Below, in pieces: positions 58,976 to 64,000 of a stretch of 64,000 bases of DNA (positions are counted from its first letter, which is position 1; every line of letters starts with the position of its first letter). The notes below the pieces were generated by a model that was not told the origin of the DNA, did not search any database, and saw nothing but the letters and a program-made list of their open reading frames with translations. A program made the translations under genes and the position numbers. Source of the DNA: an uncultured Eubacteriales bacterium (GTDB lineage: Bacteria; Bacillota; Clostridia; Oscillospirales; Acutalibacteraceae); contig CAKSFA010000006.1 in assembly GCA_934454125.1 (NCBI GenBank), positions 19,944 to 83,943 of the forward strand, in the 5' to 3' direction.

Positions 58976-59839
58976 ATGAATCAGGATCGTCAAAAAAAAT
59001 CGGTAGAATACCGCAACGCTCCGTCACGTTCGCGTGTGCGCAGCATGCAGGCACACAAAGTTAAAGCTCGTGCAAAAAATCGCAAGCGCAACCTGGTACT
59101 CTTTTATCTTTCGGTGTTTGTGGTTATTGTAGTTGCTGCGATTACGCTCAGTCTTACTGTACTCTTTAACATCAGTACCATCGAGGTGTTTGGAACTTCA
59201 CGCTATACAGTAGAACAAATCATCCAAGAAAGTGGTGTGTCTGAAGGTAGCAACCTGTTTTTGATGAATAAAAGTGCTGCTGTACAAAATATTCGGAAAA
59301 ATTTACCTTATATTGGCCAAGTCAAAATTACCCGCAAGCTGCCTGGTACTGTGCAGATCACTGTGGAAGATGCCAAAATTGCTGGTGTTGCAGCTTATCA
59401 AAATGGTTATCTGGTGTTAGACCGCGACGGAAAAGCGGTCGAACAGTTGGACGAACTACCACAGGATTATGCACAGATTCTTGGTTTAGACTTATCGAGT
59501 GTTACCATTGGCAGTGTTGTGACGTATAGCAACCAGATGCAAGAAATGGCATACACAAGCTTGCTTGCTGCGTTGGAAGAAAGTGGATTGGATTGTATTA
59601 CAAAACTGGACTTGACCGATACGGCCAGTGTTACAGTGGAGTATGACGGCCGCGTACGTGTTAATTTTGGCCTTCCTACAGATTTGATTTATAAAGCACG
59701 CTTTGCCAAGCGCATTTTTGATGACGGTAAGATTCAGTCAACAGAACAGGGTGTGCTAGATCTTTCTGTTGTTACAGATAATAACAAAGCATACTTCCGC
59801 CCGGAGTATACGACTTCTTCGGCGCAGGAGATTTCTTAA
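58976..59839 (+). CDS. ftsQ: Cell division protein FtsQ/DivIB
   Basis: A 287-residue bitopic protein: a basic cytoplasmic N-terminus (about 44 residues), one membrane helix (LVLFYLSVFVVIVVAAITLS), then a POTRA domain (VFGTSRYTVEQIIQESGVSE; RKLPGTVQITVEDAKIAGVA) and the FtsQ beta domain with YLVLDRDGKAVEQL. It connects the divisome to FtsL/FtsB. AACAGGAGGA precedes the ATG. No ftsA follows; ftsZ is next after 257 nt. Confidence 0.9.
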   Translation: MNQDRQKKSVEYRNAPSRSRVRSMQAHKVKARAKNRKRNLVLFYLSVFVVIVVAAITLSLTVLFNISTIEVFGTSRYTVEQIIQESGVSEGSNLFLMNKSAAVQNIRKNLPYIGQVKITRKLPGTVQITVEDAKIAGVAAYQNGYLVLDRDGKAVEQLDELPQDYAQILGLDLSSVTIGSVVTYSNQMQEMAYTSLLAALEESGLDCITKLDLTDTASVTVEYDGRVRVNFGLPTDLIYKARFAKRIFDDGKIQSTEQGVLDLSVVTDNNKAYFRPEYTTSSAQEIS

Positions 59840-59991
59840 GATAGATCTAATTCTTTCCGGTTACAATGCTTCGTATTCATATCTTGCTAAAAAAAGTGTC
59901 GAAAAACAGGGCATTTTCGTTAAAAAGCATACTACTTAACCGTAATATATGCACAAAGTGAATAATCTCGTACAAAACATACCGAAACTTA

Positions 59992-60020
59992 TTGAAATTT
60001 TTCTCCAAAAGTGATAAAGT
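59992..60020 (+). promoter_or_regulatory. Predicted promoter of ftsZ
   Basis: TTGAAA at 59992-59997, 17-nt spacer, TAAAGT at 60015-60020. Confidence 0.5.
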
Positions 60021-60096
60021 TAATAATATCAATGATTTCGAAGATATATTCTCCAATACGCTCAGTACAAGGGGAATTTAGAGGAGGAGCGAACTA

Positions 60097-61233
60097 ATGC
60101 CTTTTGAGATTGATAATGAAAATGAGGTTGTGCAAATAAAAGTAGTCGGCGTCGGTGGCGGCGGCAATAATGCTATTGATAGAATGGTTGAGGCCGGTAT
60201 TCGGGGAGTTGATTTTGTTGCAATTAACACGGATCAGCAAGCACTTAACCGCTCCAAAGCTACAGAAAAGGTCACCATTGGTGATAATTCCACAAAAGGT
60301 AAAGGTGCTGGAGCAAAGCCTGAAATGGGCACAAAAGCCGCTACAGAAAGCCGCGAAAAAATTGCGGAACAACTCAAAGGGGCAGACATGGTGTTTATCA
60401 CTGCCGGTATGGGTGGCGGCACTGGTACGGGTGCAGCGCCAATCGTAGCCGAAGTAGCGCGTGATTTGGGCATTTTAACAGTGGGTATTGTAACAAAGCC
60501 ATTTAAATTTGAAGGCAAACGCCGCATGGAACAAGCTGAAAAGGGCATTGAAAATCTTTGCAAGCATGTTGATTCGCTCGTTGTAATACCCAATGAGCGG
60601 TTGCATTTGATTAGCAAGGAGAAGTTGACATTACTCAATGCATTTAAAGCTGCTGATGATATTTTACGCCAGGGTGTACAGAGCATTTCAGATCTGATTA
60701 AAAACCCCGGCATTGTCAATCTGGATTTTGCAGATATTGACTCTGTTATGAAAGATGCAGGTTATGCGCATATGGGCGTGGGACGTGCTTCAGGTGATGA
60801 CAAAGCTCGTCAGGCTGCTGAGCGCGCAATTTCTAGCCCGCTGTTAGAGACTTCTATCAGCGGTGCAACTGGTGTTATCATTAACATTACCTCTTCTCCT
60901 GATATTGGTTTGGATGAGATTACTACTGCTTCTGAAATGATTACAGAAATGGCGCATCCAGAGGCAAATATCATTTGGGGCACCTCGTTTGATGAAGATA
61001 TGGACGATGAGATGAGTGTTACCGTTATTGCAACCGGTTTTTCTGCTGAGACGAGAGCCTTGACTAAGGTGATGAAAAATGAGCAGGATCATAAAGATGA
61101 TGATTTAGATCTTCCATTATTTGGACAAGCTGGTAAAACCTCGCCAGCTGCTGATAGTGTAAAAAAAGCTGCTCCGCTGGATGAGGACGATTCTTACACA
61201 GATATTATGGCCATCTTTGGAAATAAGCAATAA
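60097..61233 (+). CDS. ftsZ: Cell division protein FtsZ
   Basis: A 378-residue tubulin-like GTPase that forms the Z ring. GVGGGGNNAIDRMVEAGI, the tubulin signature GGGTGTGAAPIVAEVARD and NLDFADIDSVM are present. The C-terminal tail is an acidic linker and ends SYTDIMAIFGNKQ, in place of the IPAFLR-type tail found in B. subtilis; this end is the docking site for other division proteins. TTTAGAGGAGGAG precedes the ATG. A terminator follows, closing the cluster. Confidence 0.97.
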   Translation: MPFEIDNENEVVQIKVVGVGGGGNNAIDRMVEAGIRGVDFVAINTDQQALNRSKATEKVTIGDNSTKGKGAGAKPEMGTKAATESREKIAEQLKGADMVFITAGMGGGTGTGAAPIVAEVARDLGILTVGIVTKPFKFEGKRRMEQAEKGIENLCKHVDSLVVIPNERLHLISKEKLTLLNAFKAADDILRQGVQSISDLIKNPGIVNLDFADIDSVMKDAGYAHMGVGRASGDDKARQAAERAISSPLLETSISGATGVIINITSSPDIGLDEITTASEMITEMAHPEANIIWGTSFDEDMDDEMSVTVIATGFSAETRALTKVMKNEQDHKDDDLDLPLFGQAGKTSPAADSVKKAAPLDEDDSYTDIMAIFGNKQ

Positions 61234-61258
61234 ATGATAGAAGGGTTTTTCTACTCCT

Positions 61259-61285
61259 AAACCGCCTAATTTGGGCGGTTTTTTA
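61259..61285 (+). terminator. Terminator of the dcw cluster
   Basis: AAACCGCC pairs with GGCGGTTT, followed by TTTT. Confidence 0.85.
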
Positions 61286-61360
61286 TTTGGGTTTGTTGGC
61301 ATATGTGCAGGGTGAGCCGCATATGATTCAATAATAAACAAAAGAAGGGCGGCGGCGCAG

Positions 61361-62734
61361 TTGGAGGGTTGGGTTGCGCACATTAATGGGATGGTGCAGC
61401 CGGTGCTGTGGGGCTGGCCAGTATTGCTATGTATTTTGGCTGCTGGCGTGTTGTTTACGGTGCGTTTACATTTTTTTCAACTGGTGCATGCCCGGCTATG
61501 GCTACAACTGGTGTTTGGTGGTTTGTTTTGCCGCAAACCACGCAAAAAAGAGCGTATTTCGTCGTTTCAAGCATTGACAACAGCGTTGGCAGGCTCGATC
61601 GGTACCGGAAATATTGTTGGAGTAGCAACGGCGCTGGCAGCCGGTGGACCAGGAGCAATTTTTTGGATGTGGATATCTGCTTTGCTGGGGATGTTGACTG
61701 TATATGCTGAGACAGTATTAGGCATGAAGTATCGTCAAAAAACAGAACATGGCACATGGCTGGGTGGAGCGATGTATTATATTCAGTACGGCTTAAAATG
61801 TAAGCCGCTTGCACTAGTGTTTGCTGCGGCATGTGTCGCGGCATCACTGGGTATGGGAAATATGGCGCAAGCAAATGCTATAGGTGCGGTATTACAAGGC
61901 AGTTTTGGGGTGCCAACGGTGGCAACGGGTATTGTTGCAGCAGTGCTAATCTTTATCGTTTTAATTGGTGGTATTCAACGTATTGCGCGGGTTACGGAAT
62001 CAGTGGTGCCGGTTATGGCCACGATATTTTTGCTGGCAGGGCTATTGGTTATTGTTGTGAATGTAAAAGCATTACCGGGCGCATTTGCACAAATTTTTGC
62101 AGGGGCGTTCGATTTGCGCAGTGTGACCGGTGGTATCGGTGGATCGGTAATGGCAACGGCGTTAAAGCATGGCGTTTCACGGGGAATTTTCACAAATGAA
62201 GCGGGGCTGGGTTCGTCGGTGATGGCATATACACAGACAGATTGTGCAGAGCCTGTAGAACAGGGAATGTGGGCTATATTTCAGGTTTTTGCTGATACCA
62301 TTGTGATGTGCACGGTGACAGCGTTGTGCATTTTATGCAGCGGAGTGATGAAAAGCGGTGAAACAGGTGGCGCATTGAGTACTGCTGCATTTGAAACAGT
62401 ATTTGGTGCTTTTGGTGGTGGTGTGGTGGCAGTATGCACCACCTTGTTTGCATTTGCGACCATGCTGGGATGGGCGCATTATGGGCAATGTGGACTGCGA
62501 TATTTATGCGGAGAAAAGCTGTTGATACCGTATCGCATTGTGTTTGCGTTTGTAACAGCAGCAAGCACCGGACTACAACTTGCGTTGGTGTGGGATGTGT
62601 GCGATACGCTCAATGGGTTAATGGCAATACCGAATTTAATTGCACTATTTTGGCTCTCTGGGCAGGTTGTGCGCGAGACAAAATCTTATCTTGTGCGTCG
62701 AAATATTTGCAAAAATAATGAACACTTGGTATAA
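61361..62734 (+). CDS. Alanine/glycine:sodium (AGCS) symporter, second copy
   Basis: A 457-residue AGCS transporter. GSIGTGNIVGVATALAAGGP (about residues 78-97) followed by GAIFWMWISALLGM is the family signature, and HGVSRGIFTNEAGLGSSVMA lies at about 270-289. The start is TTG 61361 because that gives an N-terminus aligning with the first copy at 376-1761 (both then reach the FTxRLxFxQ block at about residue 32). The two are clearly diverged rather than recently duplicated. GAAGGGCGG precedes the start. Specificity may differ from the first copy. Confidence 0.88.
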   Translation: MEGWVAHINGMVQPVLWGWPVLLCILAAGVLFTVRLHFFQLVHARLWLQLVFGGLFCRKPRKKERISSFQALTTALAGSIGTGNIVGVATALAAGGPGAIFWMWISALLGMLTVYAETVLGMKYRQKTEHGTWLGGAMYYIQYGLKCKPLALVFAAACVAASLGMGNMAQANAIGAVLQGSFGVPTVATGIVAAVLIFIVLIGGIQRIARVTESVVPVMATIFLLAGLLVIVVNVKALPGAFAQIFAGAFDLRSVTGGIGGSVMATALKHGVSRGIFTNEAGLGSSVMAYTQTDCAEPVEQGMWAIFQVFADTIVMCTVTALCILCSGVMKSGETGGALSTAAFETVFGAFGGGVVAVCTTLFAFATMLGWAHYGQCGLRYLCGEKLLIPYRIVFAFVTAASTGLQLALVWDVCDTLNGLMAIPNLIALFWLSGQVVRETKSYLVRRNICKNNEHLV

Positions 62735-62785
62735 TACCGGTTATGATAGAGTGTTCATATTTTTGCATGAAAGGAAGCGCCTGTT

Positions 62786-63481
62786 ATGAAGTCGTACACC
62801 ATTTATTTAATCCGCCACGGGACTGCACAGGGTAATTTGTCGGGGCAATATATCGGGGTGACAGATTCACCGCTGGCTGAGCAGGGAAAGGTGCAGCTAC
62901 AGGCGTTGGTTGGGCAGAAAGCGTATCCGAAGGTGCAGGGGTATTATACTAGTCCGCTGAGTCGCTGCACTGAGAGTTTGCGGCTGATTTACCCACAAGT
63001 ACAGCCGATTGTGGTCGAAGATTTGCGGGAGTGCGATTTTGGAGCATGGGAGGGAAAATCTGCGAAAGATTTGGCGGATGACCCCAATTTTGCAGCTTGG
63101 ATGCAGAGCGGAGCGGTGATGGCACCGCCAGGCGGAGAGGATGGCGAAACCTTTACAAAGCGCGTAACTGCGGCGTTTGCAGGGATTGTGCAGCGTATGC
63201 TCAAAGCGGGGGAAACCTCGGCGGTGGTGATGGCGCATGGGGGTGTGATTATGGCGGTTTTGGCAGCGTTTGGGCTGCCGAGAGCTCCGTTTTATGATTG
63301 GATGACAGAGCCCGGAAAGGGCTATGCACTGCGTATTACTGCGGGTTTGTGGATGCGGGAGCAGGTGTTGGAAGTGTTTGATACGGTGCCGCCGCGCAAT
63401 GAGCAGGAACGCACTTATACTGTGGTGGATGTTGCCAGAGAGGCGGCGGATCGCGCGTTTGGACAAGATGCATCGAAATAG
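62786..63481 (+). CDS. Histidine phosphatase family protein (phosphoglycerate mutase-like)
   Basis: A 231-residue enzyme with the catalytic LIRHGTAQGN at the N-terminus and the partner AHGGVIMAVL at about 152. ECDFGAWEGKSAKDL is the usual substrate-loop Glu region. This places it in the histidine-acid phosphatase branch, near CobC (alpha-ribazole phosphatase) and phosphoglycerate-mutase-like phosphatases; no cobamide gene is in the window to support CobC. GAAAGGAAG precedes the ATG. The C-terminal 30 residues are an extension. Confidence 0.85.
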   Translation: MKSYTIYLIRHGTAQGNLSGQYIGVTDSPLAEQGKVQLQALVGQKAYPKVQGYYTSPLSRCTESLRLIYPQVQPIVVEDLRECDFGAWEGKSAKDLADDPNFAAWMQSGAVMAPPGGEDGETFTKRVTAAFAGIVQRMLKAGETSAVVMAHGGVIMAVLAAFGLPRAPFYDWMTEPGKGYALRITAGLWMREQVLEVFDTVPPRNEQERTYTVVDVAREAADRAFGQDASK

Positions 63482-63495
63482 GCATTTTTTGACTG

Positions 63496-63522
63496 GTACG
63501 GTACATTTACCGTACTTTTTTT
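63496..63522 (+). terminator. Terminator of the histidine phosphatase gene
   Basis: GTACGGTA pairs with TACCGTAC, followed by TTTTTTT. Confidence 0.85.
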
Positions 63523-63617
63523 GCGTTTATTCACACTTTATTCATGAATCATCTCCTAAAAAATGGAATTTTATGACCCCCTATGGATACTTTTTTATGG
63601 GAGGGTATGTTTGGGCG

Positions 63618-63770
63618 ATGATTGATTTGGGTGATACGATTTTTGAGATTTTGGGTGCAGATTTCGAGCTGGATGGAAGGTATGATGGTTTCAATTTGGC
63701 AATGGATTTTGTGGGAAGAAAAATGAGAGTACAAAGTATTGTGGAGTGTTGGGTTGAGGAATTGGTGTGA
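63618..63770 (+). CDS. Small unrecognised protein, first of two tandem copies
   Basis: From ATG 63618 a 50-residue protein reads MIDLGDTIFEILGADFELDG, then RYDGFNLAMDFVGRKMRVQS, then IVECWVEELV and a stop. It is acidic with an even mix of hydrophobic residues, like a small folded domain. GGGAGG at 63599-63604 is 13 nt upstream, a long gap; an in-frame ATG at 63573 would add 15 residues but lacks a ribosome site, and a TTG lies at 63627. The next copy at 63851 encodes the same protein with one change. I do not recognise the family. That the reading frame is kept in both copies supports coding. Confidence 0.5.
   Translation: MIDLGDTIFEILGADFELDGRYDGFNLAMDFVGRKMRVQSIVECWVEELV
63621..63770 (+). 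repeat. 150-bp tandem repeat, copy 1
   Basis: Matches 63851-64000 at 149/150 bases (A at 63693, G at 63923). An 80-bp unique spacer (63771-63850) separates the copies. Confidence 0.97.
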
Positions 63771-63850
63771 TGTGGTGATGAGATACGTTTGATTTTTTGC
63801 AAAGGTTTGGGTTGTAATGCAAACTGTATTTTCATTGGATAAAGAGGTGA

Positions 63851-64000
63851 ATTGATTTGGGTGATACGATTTTTGAGATTTTGGGTGCAGATTTCGAGCT
63901 GGATGGAAGGTATGATGGTTTCGATTTGGCAATGGATTTTGTGGGAAGAAAAATGAGAGTACAAAGTATTGTGGAGTGTTGGGTTGAGGAATTGGTGTGA
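63851..64000 (+). repeat. 150-bp tandem repeat, copy 2
   Basis: Matches 63621-63770 with one difference. It ends exactly at the window border, so it may extend and there may be more copies. Confidence 0.97.
63857..64000 (+). CDS. Small unrecognised protein, second tandem copy
   Basis: The same protein as at 63618-63770 with Asn changed to Asp (FDLAMDFV). The codon before the repeat is a TGA stop in this frame, so the start must be inside: TTG at 63857 (MGDTIFEILGADFELDG...) has AGAGGTG at 63844-63850 with 7-nt spacing, a better ribosome site than copy 1 has. The stop is the last three bases of the window. 47 residues. Function unknown. Confidence 0.5.
   Translation: MGDTIFEILGADFELDGRYDGFDLAMDFVGRKMRVQSIVECWVEELV

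Noticed and set aside
1..64000. tRNA, rRNA, CRISPR arrays, insertion sequences, prophage
   Set aside because: Looked for T-arm motifs, regularly spaced direct repeats of 25-40 bp, transposase or integrase motifs on both strands; none seen by eye. A dedicated scan could still find a diverged small RNA.

Overview
The window looks like a chromosomal segment of a spore-forming, low-to-mid GC Clostridia member (Bacillota), plausibly the Oscillospirales/Ruminococcaceae side. This rests on gene content: cotJABC, yqfC/yqfD, a ylbJ-like gene and a SpoVD-type PBP (sporulation); a T-box before thrS; RNase Y, YmdB, MutS2, FakA and YlxM-Ffh (Bacillota housekeeping); and a FeoA-FeoA-FeoB-Cys-rich iron operon next to a DtxR-type regulator and a DUF3793/flavodoxin pair. 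I found no phage, insertion sequence, CRISPR array, tRNA or rRNA.

Layout. 0-6.8 kb (+): end of an ArsC/Spx-like gene, an alanine/sodium symporter, a polar amino-acid ABC transporter, carbamate kinase and an AI-2E-family permease. 6.8-15.1 kb (-): D,D-carboxypeptidase, a P-type calcium ATPase, an MprF/YbhN-type membrane protein, the cotJABC operon and nicotinate phosphoribosyltransferase. 15.3-20.9 kb: a small XRE regulator and an iron-responsive block in which three near-identical palindromes (RTTAGM-N4-GCTAAC) sit at the promoters of two operons. 21.3-27.8 kb (-): recG, fakA, ymdB and rny; the 3' end of rny is tandemly duplicated. 27.9-30.2 kb (+): T-box and thrS. 30.2-31.6 kb: a gene-poor AT-rich stretch with short A-rich repeats, two DnaA-box matches and a 177-bp tandem repeat. 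31.6-33 kb (-): a Cys-rich small protein and a YlbJ-like protein. From 33 kb to the end everything is on +: yqfCD-phoH-ybeY-dgk-era-yqzL-recO-mutS2, ylxM-ffh-rpsP-khpA-rimM-trmD, ptsH, uvrC, rsmD-coaD, a dcw cell-wall/division cluster (mraZ to ftsZ), a second alanine symporter, a histidine phosphatase, and a small ORF that is tandemly repeated at the window end.

Themes. The dcw cluster has no murE, murF, murD, murC or murB. In the slot where murE/murF usually lie is a 176-residue protein resembling only the later part of a Mur-ligase central domain, without a P-loop. Three separate loci carry recent-looking local tandem duplications of about 120-177 bp. Base composition changes near 33 kb: C exceeds G on the + strand to the left, whichever strand is coding, and G exceeds C to the right. 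A run of same-orientation DnaA-box matches lies between trmD and ptsH. All functional calls come from reading the sequence and known family features; no database search was run.
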